From assembly GCA_023138875.1 (NCBI GenBank), contig JAGLOO010000059.1:1-50528 (forward strand): a stretch of DNA of 50,528 nt, written 5' to 3'. Below are positions 9,489 through 16,727 of the stretch, in pieces. The position numbers and the translations under genes are program-made. The notes under the pieces are model-generated. The model searched no databases. It worked only from the letters and a program-made list of their open reading frames with translations, and was not told the DNA's origin. Position 1 is the stretch's first letter. Every line of letters begins with the position of its first letter. This DNA is from Bacteroidales bacterium. GTDB taxonomy: Bacteria > Bacteroidota > Bacteroidia > Bacteroidales > GCA-2748055.

Positions 9489-10709
9489 TCAGGCTACGAA
9501 TGTAAAGGCCTTTCCAACCTTTCCGGCCCGGCCAGTACGCCCGATACGGTGTATGTAACTGTCGTGTGTCATGGGTACCTGATAATTTATAACATGGGAA
9601 ACATCTGATATATCCAGGCCACGGGAAGCCACATCTGTTGCCACCAGCACACGAACGCGTCCTTGTTTAAATGCCTTTAACGCAGACTGCCGGGCGTTCT
9701 GGCTTTTGTTGCCATGAATCTGATCTGCCGGGATACCTGATTTATTCAATTTGACACATAGCTTGCTTACCCGGTGTTTGGTTTCCTCGAATAATAACAC
9801 TTTTTTGAAATCATCCTGAGATAACAATTCGTGCAGCACCTTGAACTTGTCCTCACCAGGTTTCAGGCGAATGATGTCCTGGTCTATGGTATCAACAGGA
9901 CGATCCCCGCTGCTTACCTTTACGGTAACAGGATTTCGAAGAATGCTGTTAATCATTGATTGTTGCGATTTATCAAGGGTGGCCGAAAACAGCATGGTTT
10001 GGTTGCGCTGATGCATACCGTTAAGAATGCGTTTCACATCATGAATGAAACCCATATCGAGCATGCGGTCAAACTCATCCAATACCAGCGTTTTAAACTT
10101 ACTCAGATCAAGCGCTTTTCGATTTGTGAGGTCAAGCAACCTGCCCGGTGTTCCAATGACAACATGACTCGGTCTCCGAAGCTTTTGCATGTCTCTGTTG
10201 ATATTGGTACCCCCGATGAAGCATGCGCTATATAATCCAAGTCCCTTGGTCATGCTGCGAAACTCTTCTTCCACCTGCAGGGCCAATTCCCGGGTGGGCA
10301 CCACAACAAGTGCATAAGGATTCATTCTGTTATGAAGGAGTTGTTCTATGATAGGTACCAGGAATGCTCCTGTTTTTCCGGTTCCCGTTTGCGCAATGCC
10401 TAACAGGTCCTTGCCTTGCATTAATGCTTCCAATGTTCTGTCCTGAATCTCAGTAGGCCTTTCATACCCCTTTTTCTTAAGACATTGCTTAAGTTTCAAA
10501 CTAATGGGTAATTCATTGATAAGGCGATCTGCTCTAAAGTCCCTTTCTACCGCCTGGGTTGCTTCTTTAACCAGAAGAGAAGGATCGAGGGTTGATGTTT
10601 TTAAACCCGGCCTCGAAGACTTTCGGTAGTTGTTATACGAACCGGAGTGCCTGTATTTCACTGGTGTTGGTTTATTTCTTTGTTTGTTTTTAAATGTTGT
10701 ATTACTCAT
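9489..10709 (-). CDS. DEAD-box ATP-dependent RNA helicase (RhlE-like)
   Basis: This 406-residue helicase unwinds structured RNA. In order it has a basic N-terminal tail (1-60), Q motif GYERPTEIQ (about 81-89), Walker A AQTGTGKT (about 106-113), PTREL, TPGR, motif II as DEFD rather than DEAD (about 211-214), SAT (about 242-244), VATDVASRGLDI and HRIGRTGRAG (about 387-396). The stop comes immediately after GKAFTFVA. The minus-strand +1 frame then stays open for 30 more codons to a TGA at 9406, encoding SRIDSEVHTVGDEVVPIPGS, which looks like the usual RhlE-type C-terminal tail. A single-base frameshift may have trimmed the protein. All catalytic motifs precede it, so activity is probably kept. 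Confidence 0.92.
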   Translation of the reverse strand: MSNTTFKNKQRNKPTPVKYRHSGSYNNYRKSSRPGLKTSTLDPSLLVKEATQAVERDFRADRLINELPISLKLKQCLKKKGYERPTEIQDRTLEALMQGKDLLGIAQTGTGKTGAFLVPIIEQLLHNRMNPYALVVVPTRELALQVEEEFRSMTKGLGLYSACFIGGTNINRDMQKLRRPSHVVIGTPGRLLDLTNRKALDLSKFKTLVLDEFDRMLDMGFIHDVKRILNGMHQRNQTMLFSATLDKSQQSMINSILRNPVTVKVSSGDRPVDTIDQDIIRLKPGEDKFKVLHELLSQDDFKKVLLFEETKHRVSKLCVKLNKSGIPADQIHGNKSQNARQSALKAFKQGRVRVLVATDVASRGLDISDVSHVINYQVPMTHDSYIHRIGRTGRAGKVGKAFTFVA

Positions 10710-10870
10710 AAAATTAATTTTGCGCAGCCTTGGAAGGCTGCAATAACATATATAGGCGAACTTTGATGAGTTCGCTGGCCTTAGCTGAATCAGAAAAAAA
10801 AGAGAGGGGTCCCGATAGATGGGAAAACTGCCTTATAAGAATGTCGGCTAAGAAATTTCGACAAAGATAA
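10710..10870 (-). promoter_or_regulatory. Structured leader and promoter of the helicase gene
   Basis: Upstream of the helicase ATG, two perfect hairpins stand in tandem: GCAGCC/GGCTGC at 10724-10741 (extendable to 8 bp) and GCGAACT/AGTTCGC at 10756-10775. A TATCTTTG box matching TAnnTTTG lies at 10862-10869 on the minus strand, giving a leader of about 145 nt. Long structured leaders are common on cold-inducible RNA helicase genes, where helicase or temperature opens them. That function is inferred. The -33 element is weak. Confidence 0.5.
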
Positions 10871-10958
10871 TAAAAAGCCTGAGAAAAAAGACTCTTGTAT
10901 CTTGCCCTGTTCTAAGACAGTCTCTGTTATATTTATCTACAACTATAATTTTTGAGAT

Positions 10959-12271
10959 ATGAAAACTTTGAATGTTTCACTATTTGTTATCCTGTTGAAT
11001 CTTATTTGGTAGTGGGTGTTCCCCGACTCCTTCCAAAGATTATCCTGTTCAGCCGGTTTCATTTACATCCGTAGAAGTGTTGCCGGGATTTTGGTATGAC
11101 AGGATCGAAACAAACCGGGAAGTACCATGCCATATAATTTTAAGAAATGTGAAGAGACCGGTAGAATCAGCAATTTCGCCAGGGCCGGAGCCCGATCCAC
11201 AACTTAGTAAATATCTTGATGATGTGATTCTTAATATTGCTGCAGCTCAGGAAGATGACGGATATCTGTACACTATCAGAACGATAGATCCAACAAAACT
11301 ACACAAGAACTGCGGAGAGGAGAGGTGGTCCTATTTGGATCATTCACATGAACTATATAATGTCGGGCATATGTACGAAGCGGCTGTGGCTCATTTTCAG
11401 GCGACCGGAAAGAGAACCCTTCTTGATGTAGCGGTAAAAAATGCTGACCTGATTTGTGAAGTTTTCGGACCTGGCAAAAACATGGGGGTGCCGGGTCATC
11501 AGGAAATCGAAATCGGCCTGGTAAAACTTTATCGGGTTACAGGTGATGAGAAATATTTGAATCTCGCACAATTTTTTATCGATCAGAGGGGAAATGCCGA
11601 AGGTCATAAGCTTTATGGATCATATTGTCAGGATCATAAACCCTTTGTTGAACAGGGAGAAGCAGTGGGACATTCCGTCAGAGCAGTATACCTTTATACT
11701 GGTGCTGCCGATGTCGCTGCACTTGTTGACAATCAGGAATATATTGAAGTTTTAGAGAAAATCTGGCAAGACATGGTTTATACCAAAACGTATCTTACAG
11801 GTGGTATTGGGGCTGAACCAAAACACGAGGGATTCGGACCCGCATATGAGTTGCCCAATGGTTTTTAATCAATCATTCAATATTAAACAACAATCTGAAA
11901 ATCCGGATACCTGCATGGAATAGAAATCAGGTACTGCCTGGAGATTTGTATTCTTATTTGACTGAACGAGATGAGAAAATATCCCTGTCGGTAAACGGAG
12001 ATATGCAACAGGTCGATGTTGAAAACGGCTATCTGATTTTGGACCGGGATTGGGAGGGGAACACTTCAATAATATTGAATATGGATATGCCGGTTTTCAG
12101 TATGAGTATGACAATGAAGTGTTAAACGGATTAGGTGTTTTGAAGGGGAGTGTTTTAAGAGATAGAAGTGCCCAACCATTCGATTTTAAAGCGATTCCCT
12201 ATTATGCGTGGTCTCACCGGGGAGTTGGTGAAATGGCCGTATGGTTTTCTTTGGCAGAAGGGCACTTCTAA
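10959..12271 (+). pseudogene. Decayed GH127 (beta-L-arabinofuranosidase-like) lipoprotein gene
   Basis: Fragments of a GH127/DUF1680 glycosidase lie in three frames. The gene opens with ATG at 10959 (MKTLNVSLFVILLN) and meets a stop after 17 codons. A shifted frame supplies a lipobox-like GSGCSPTPS, then SFTSVEVLPGFWYDRIE. The main fragment (to 11868) has the characteristic YLDDVILNIAAAQEDDGYLYT-type stretch, HELYNVGHMYEAAVAH, GHSVRAVYLYTGAADVAALV and YLTGGIGAEPKHEGFG. About 40 residues are missing after ILRNVKRPVE. The family motif with the catalytic Cys region (YELPN..AYCETCA) is cut off right after YELPN. A later fragment (from about 11890) reads LKIRIPAWNRNQVLPGDLYS, and the end reads FKAIPYYAWSHRGVGEMAVW. 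Intact relatives exceed 600 residues; this locus spans 1.3 kb. It is dead through several indels. Confidence 0.88.
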
Positions 12272-12289
12272 ATTTAAAAAACTCACCTT

Positions 12290-13336
12290 TTATTGTTTAA
12301 TGATTTTTTCTTTCACAACATTGCCATCTTCAAATCCAACCTCTATTAAATAAACTCCTTTTGGATACATATTTAAATCAATTGTTTGCTGATGCAGTTG
12401 TCCTGTTTGTGAAATGGCTACATCCAATTGCTGACCAGTTATTGAATAGATGCAGACACTATTAAACAATTTATCTGTTTTAATTGTCACCCTCTCTGTT
12501 GCAGGATTTGGAAATATTTCAAGATGATAATTTGCCCGGTCTTCAATTCCCGTTGAATAATTATGATCAACAAGGTATCTTACATTATAGCCGGGTAACC
12601 AATCAATTTCTAAAATAATCATCACAGGAACTTTAATGTTTGGTGCATACCACTCATGTTGAATTTCAGTGAATGGTTCGTCTGGAACCCATCCCTCTCC
12701 AGTATAATCATACCAGGAATAATCTATTCTTGTTCTTTTTACCCGCAATACATTTTGAAACTCCCCGGCAGGTGTTGTAATTGTACCATAAGCATCAGCC
12801 TCAACTGTTACTATTGATGAGTCGCGCCAAAAGTAATACCCCTTATCAATATAATACATCAAAAGTTCCCAGGTATCATCGAAACTGTCACCATATGTAA
12901 AAGGGAATTCAAGTGCTGTTGCGTTGTCTGAATAAGGTGTAAAACTATTGTTATTTGTTCCAAGGAATCCCATAGCAAGTAGATTCTGTGATGTGTTATT
13001 GCAGTCGTAATACTGATAAGGACCAAAATTCGGGTTATCCAGATTCCTGATACAAATATTAGCGTTTGTAACGGCGGCCGAATCGGCAAAAGCTGTTGTT
13101 GATGGATCAACACAAATAGCACTATTCCCTTCATAATAGGTGCCTGCTGATATATTACCAAAATCCCATGTAAAATTGGCCCCTCCGGGGCCGGGATCAA
13201 TATTTGGCACATCCAGATATCCATCATATCGATAGGTATCACCGATTTTAAAATTCAGATCGCTGGTAAGTACAGTTTGTGAAAACAGAGCCTGTAACGT
13301 AAATAATGAAATAATAACTAGTGTAATTTTTTTCAT
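12290..13336 (-). CDS. Secreted protein with T9SS C-terminal sorting domain
   Basis: This is a 348-residue exported protein of unknown function. A signal peptide (1-20, MKKITLVIISLFTLQALFSQ) leads into an all-beta body rich in Asp, Tyr and Asn. The last ~80 residues, from YHLEIFPNPATERVTIKT to the closing YPKGVYLIEV...VVKEKIIKQ, are a type A Por-secretion sorting tail. The protein should therefore be exported by T9SS and anchored or released at the surface. It lies 62 bp downstream of the beta-propeller lipoprotein gene on the same strand. The 36 nt before its start codon repeat the sequence found before that lipoprotein gene. No catalytic motif was recognised. Confidence 0.85.
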   Translation of the reverse strand: MKKITLVIISLFTLQALFSQTVLTSDLNFKIGDTYRYDGYLDVPNIDPGPGGANFTWDFGNISAGTYYEGNSAICVDPSTTAFADSAAVTNANICIRNLDNPNFGPYQYYDCNNTSQNLLAMGFLGTNNNSFTPYSDNATALEFPFTYGDSFDDTWELLMYYIDKGYYFWRDSSIVTVEADAYGTITTPAGEFQNVLRVKRTRIDYSWYDYTGEGWVPDEPFTEIQHEWYAPNIKVPVMIILEIDWLPGYNVRYLVDHNYSTGIEDRANYHLEIFPNPATERVTIKTDKLFNSVCIYSITGQQLDVAISQTGQLHQQTIDLNMYPKGVYLIEVGFEDGNVVKEKIIKQ

Positions 13337-13395
13337 TTTGAATAATTTCTAATGATTTTATTTAATGCACCTTTTAAGTCAGGAGATTGAGTCAG
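13337..13395 (-). repeat. Duplicated, degenerate tail of the upstream small ORF
   Basis: The 59 nt directly before the T9SS gene start repeat, with few changes and one internal deletion, the segment 14428-14508 before the lipoprotein gene. Both copies carry the stretch that encodes ALNKII(K/R)NYSK just before the downstream ATG, plus a segment corresponding to TDSIS. In this copy a stop replaces the codon after DSIS and roughly 15-20 nt are lost. It is a remnant of the small Lys-rich ORF at 14424-14567, duplicated together with the start region of the following gene. Confidence 0.65.
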
Positions 13396-13398
13396 CTT

Positions 13399-14415
13399 CT
13401 AATTTCCATTCCACAACTGCCAGTCGGGAGCACCAAAGTGCAAGCCATTGTCTTGATGGGATGCAAGCATTTTATAGGTACCGCTAATTTGGAATTGGTC
13501 ATTCGACACAGTAAAATCAATCACGTAAAGATCTCCTCCTCCCGGCTCATATTTATTGAAGGTAATTTTGTTTTCGTTGGGAGATGTCCACAGGCTTTCT
13601 GTGTGTAATCCTTCAACGGTTAAGTGACTGGTGATGTCAACAATTGCTTTGCTGTTCACATGCAGGGCTTTCACTTTAACAGCCGTGCCTTCTGTTAACA
13701 AAAAGATGAGAAATTCACCATCTTTAGTCCAGCATATGTCTTTGTAATGGGTTTCTTCCACCGGCACATCGTAGAGCACCTGTTTGTTTTGACCATCGTC
13801 ATCCATGATGACTATTGAATTGTGCGGATGATTGGATCCAACTTCCCGTAAATGGCAATCGAAAGCTATTTTTGAGCCATCAGGTGACCATGCCGGATCG
13901 TAGGAAGACCATATTTTGGTTGAAACACCCTGACAGTCAACAATTTCATTTGAAAATGACAATCGTTCATATCCTGTACCATCCTCGTTAATCTTGTGAA
14001 TGTTGTCATCCGACAATTCATTTACATTTTGTGCGCTAAATACAATTTGAGGGCCTGCAAGTGAAATATCTACAAACATAACATCCCAGTCTTGCTCGCT
14101 TGTTACCTGAAAAAGATTTCCGCCGGTTTCCCGGTCACAGGTGTAAATAACCTTAACAAAAGTTCCCGATTCTTCTTTGCTGACCACAATAGCTTTTTTG
14201 CTTTGAAAACCAAGTGCCAGACTGTTTACAGATTTTACATCCGGTTGCACTTCGGCACGAATTGTTCCTGTCGAAGGAGATACGATTACGTATTTTCCTG
14301 TTGTTGCAGTGGCAATAATAAGAGAATCGTCGATAGGGTCTTCATTTGCTTCACATCCAACAATCGCGAAGATTGTGAAGAGCATGAGGAAAGAGATTTT
14401 CGTGATTTTTTTCAT
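13399..14415 (-). CDS. TolB/PD40-type beta-propeller lipoprotein
   Basis: This is a surface or periplasmic lipoprotein of about 338 residues. From the ATG at 14415 the leader MKKITKISFLMLFTIFAIVG ends at a lipobox Cys. The body has PD40/WD40-like blades, the clearest being SYDPAWSPDGSKIAFDC, ICWTKDGEFLIFL and LWTSPNENKITFN. Such propellers usually bind proteins or glycans; no substrate is evident. A slightly longer frame begins at 14427 and overlaps the stop of the preceding small ORF by 4 nt, which could allow translational coupling. The internal ATG gives the more normal signal peptide. The neighbours are the Lys-rich small ORF upstream and the T9SS protein downstream. Confidence 0.78.
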   Translation of the reverse strand: MKKITKISFLMLFTIFAIVGCEANEDPIDDSLIIATATTGKYVIVSPSTGTIRAEVQPDVKSVNSLALGFQSKKAIVVSKEESGTFVKVIYTCDRETGGNLFQVTSEQDWDVMFVDISLAGPQIVFSAQNVNELSDDNIHKINEDGTGYERLSFSNEIVDCQGVSTKIWSSYDPAWSPDGSKIAFDCHLREVGSNHPHNSIVIMDDDGQNKQVLYDVPVEETHYKDICWTKDGEFLIFLLTEGTAVKVKALHVNSKAIVDITSHLTVEGLHTESLWTSPNENKITFNKYEPGGGDLYVIDFTVSNDQFQISGTYKMLASHQDNGLHFGAPDWQLWNGN

Positions 14416-14423
14416 AGGTATAA

Positions 14424-14567
14424 TCATTTTGAATAGTTTTTAATGATTTTATTTAATGCATCCTTTTGATGCTTTATTTTCTTTTTGAGTTCGGAGATTG
14501 AATCAGTTTCAGTTTTCTTTTTCCTTGACCTCTCTTTTTTAACTGTATTTTGATCTTTCTTTTTCAT
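14424..14567 (-). CDS. Small Lys-rich hypothetical protein
   Basis: From the ATG at 14567 this ORF encodes 47 residues, MKKKDQNTVKKERSRKKKTE, then TDSISELKKKIKHQKDALNK and a short tail. It is strongly basic with a heptad-like helix at the C-terminus, has no signal peptide and no recognised family. Support for it being real comes from its position, in line between a regulator and two secreted-protein genes, and from the partial second copy of its 3' end at 13337-13395. Its stop lies 8 bp before the lipoprotein ATG at 14415. It may be a coupling leader rather than a functional protein. Confidence 0.45.
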   Translation of the reverse strand: MKKKDQNTVKKERSRKKKTETDSISELKKKIKHQKDALNKIIKNYSK

Positions 14568-14616
14568 ACAATCATCTTCAAAATTTGCATAGTGAAAAGT
14601 ATGTGACCTCAAGGGG

Positions 14617-14683
14617 GTTACAAAATATTACAGGTCGTAAAAAAGTAACATGAAAGGTTTCAAAAAGTCACAGTCCTTGTAAC
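14617..14683. promoter_or_regulatory. Possible regulator site between small ORF and TPR regulator genes
   Basis: GTTACAA (14617-14623) and TTGTAAC (14677-14683) are inverted copies. Between them lie two related half-repeats, AAAAAGTAACATGAAAGG and a diverged AAAAAGTCACAGTCC. The cluster of GTTAC/GTAAC words in a 105-bp gap just upstream of the small ORF suggests a binding region for the adjacent LuxR-type regulator. No experimental motif is known to me for it. Confidence 0.3.
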
Positions 14684-14717
14684 TAATTGAAACTATGCGA
14701 GATAAAGTCGGAATTTG

Positions 14718-16547
14718 TTAAATCTTCATCAGGAACGGAACCAGTTTATCGTCAGACGAAAGGCTTAACTTTTTTCTTAAACGATAGCGTGTGGTCTTAA
14801 TGCCTCCTTCTGATTTAAAAGTAATAGAAGCAATTTCTTTTGTGGTCAGGTTCAGTTTCAGAAGGGCTGCTGTTTTTATTTCTGTTGCTGTCAGATCAGG
14901 GCATATTTCAAGTAACTTATCGTAAAACCCTGAATGTATATTCTTGAAAATCTTTTCAAATTCATTCCAGATATTTTGTTTTGTTTGATTTTCAAGTTCA
15001 TAAATTATTTCGTTGATGTTTTTTGATTCTTCCGGATTTTTATCAATTGTACTTTTAAAACTTCCTAGTTTTTCAATAATGATCGAAATGGTATCATTAA
15101 ATCGAAGCATTTCTAAAGCCTTTGAAGCCAGCTCCCTGTTTTTCGACTCCAATTGTTCCTGCAATATCAGTTTTTCTTTTTCAATGATCTCACTTTCCTG
15201 GGTATGAATGATGTGTTCCTGGTCTATTAGCTTCTGTTGCCGGTTTAATGCTATTGATTTAAGTCTGAACATGAAAAATAGCAGGACAATAACTCCAACC
15301 AAAACAGTGATCAGGATAGTTAATAAAACATTATTCTTTCGTTGAATCTTGCTTTTACCTTTAAGCAATCTTATTTCATTATCCTTTCGTTCCGATTGAA
15401 ACTTTGCTTCAAATTCGGTCAGTAATCGCTCTTTGTCGGCAGTGAATAAGCTGTCCTGTAAAGTTTTGTGTTTCAATAAGTATTCATGAGATTCTTTATA
15501 GTTTTTATCATGAAAAGATATGTCAGACAATATTTTATACCCATCACTGATTAGGGATGGATTGTTTATTCTTCTGGCCATTGACAAGGCGCTCTCAGCG
15601 AGATTGAAGGCATCGGTTTTCCCCTGGTAATTTCGGGCAATAGCCAAACGAAAATTTGTGATACATATCCCTGTTTTTTCGTCAAGCTTTTCAAAATTTT
15701 CAAGCGCAGTTTGTAATGATTCTTCAGCCAGTTTGTAATCACCCATATTAATTAATAAGACACCTATATTGTATTTTGAGGATGCGATGCCCCTGTCCAT
15801 CTTTAGTTCAATTCGTATTTTCAGTGCTTTGTTGTGATAGATCAAAGCTGAATCTAAATCCTTCAGTTTCTCAAAAGCAATTCCCATCTGATTTAATACC
15901 GATGCTTTGCACGTACTATCGTTAGTTGATTCTATTTGCTTCAGTGCCTCCCGAAAATATACTAAAGCTTTCTCAGGATCATCCCTGTTTAATGCAACTC
16001 CTCCCATGCTGTTGAGGCAAACTGATTGAAGCTTTATATTTTGTGTTAACTCAGCTATCTTATTTGCCTCGTTGTACATGCTAAAGGCGTCAATATAGTC
16101 GCCCCTGATTTTATATATTTCACCCTTCGCGAAATAGCAGAAAGCTAAAGCGTCAGGATCATTTAATGCTTCGAGAATTCTTTTTGCTTTGTCCAAATAT
16201 CTAATAGCAATGTCGTACTCATCCTTATAATAATATACTCTGCCTTGCCATAAAAGGCTTAGTCCAATTCCTTTCGGGTAATTACCAGTAGTTGAGATGG
16301 TGAATGCCTCCTGTAAAAGGATCAGGGCTTTTTCATTATCTACACTGCAATAATACTCACCTAATTCAATTAGTGTATTTACTTTTACAGTATCATCGGG
16401 CAGGTTTAATAACTTGGTTTCAAGTCGCTGAATTTTGTCTTCCGCAAATATATTTTGAACGTTAAACAGGACTAGGAGAACAATTAATAAACACTCTTTG
16501 GAGAAATAGGAAACTGATTTTCTAAATGGAGTTGGATTTTTGTTCAT
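14718..16547 (-). CDS. TPR protein with transmembrane helix and C-terminal LuxR-type HTH
   Basis: This is a membrane-bound regulator of the architecture common in Bacteroidota. From the ATG at 16547 (MNKNPTPFRKS) it has about 609 residues. A signal peptide is followed by 7-8 tetratricopeptide repeats (about 35-370; e.g. GLSLLWQGRVYYYKDEYDIA, SVLNQMGIAFEKLKDLDSAL) outside the membrane. One TM helix follows (about 406-427, NVLLTILITVLVGVIVLLFF), then a coiled coil, and a cytoplasmic LuxR/GerE-like helix-turn-helix (LTATEIKTAALLKLNLTTKE followed by IASI and RYRLRKKLSL). An upstream in-frame ATG at 16601 would add 18 residues before the signal peptide and is less likely. It lies directly upstream of the small ORF, lipoprotein and T9SS genes and probably controls them in response to an external ligand. 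Confidence 0.85.
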   Translation of the reverse strand: MNKNPTPFRKSVSYFSKECLLIVLLVLFNVQNIFAEDKIQRLETKLLNLPDDTVKVNTLIELGEYYCSVDNEKALILLQEAFTISTTGNYPKGIGLSLLWQGRVYYYKDEYDIAIRYLDKAKRILEALNDPDALAFCYFAKGEIYKIRGDYIDAFSMYNEANKIAELTQNIKLQSVCLNSMGGVALNRDDPEKALVYFREALKQIESTNDSTCKASVLNQMGIAFEKLKDLDSALIYHNKALKIRIELKMDRGIASSKYNIGVLLINMGDYKLAEESLQTALENFEKLDEKTGICITNFRLAIARNYQGKTDAFNLAESALSMARRINNPSLISDGYKILSDISFHDKNYKESHEYLLKHKTLQDSLFTADKERLLTEFEAKFQSERKDNEIRLLKGKSKIQRKNNVLLTILITVLVGVIVLLFFMFRLKSIALNRQQKLIDQEHIIHTQESEIIEKEKLILQEQLESKNRELASKALEMLRFNDTISIIIEKLGSFKSTIDKNPEESKNINEIIYELENQTKQNIWNEFEKIFKNIHSGFYDKLLEICPDLTATEIKTAALLKLNLTTKEIASITFKSEGGIKTTRYRLRKKLSLSSDDKLVPFLMKI

Positions 16548-16727
16548 TGCTATTAGTAAATATTTACCCGTCTCTATTTTCAGTGAAAAAAAAATTACCA
16601 TCTAAGGTAGTACAAAGTTCAAACAAAATGTTTCTGTTGATTTTTCCTTCAGTTTCCGGATGCTTTTCTGTTTTTCCGGTTTTTACCTTACCTTTTGGAA
16701 TTAACCTTCTCTTAAGATTATGCGCTA

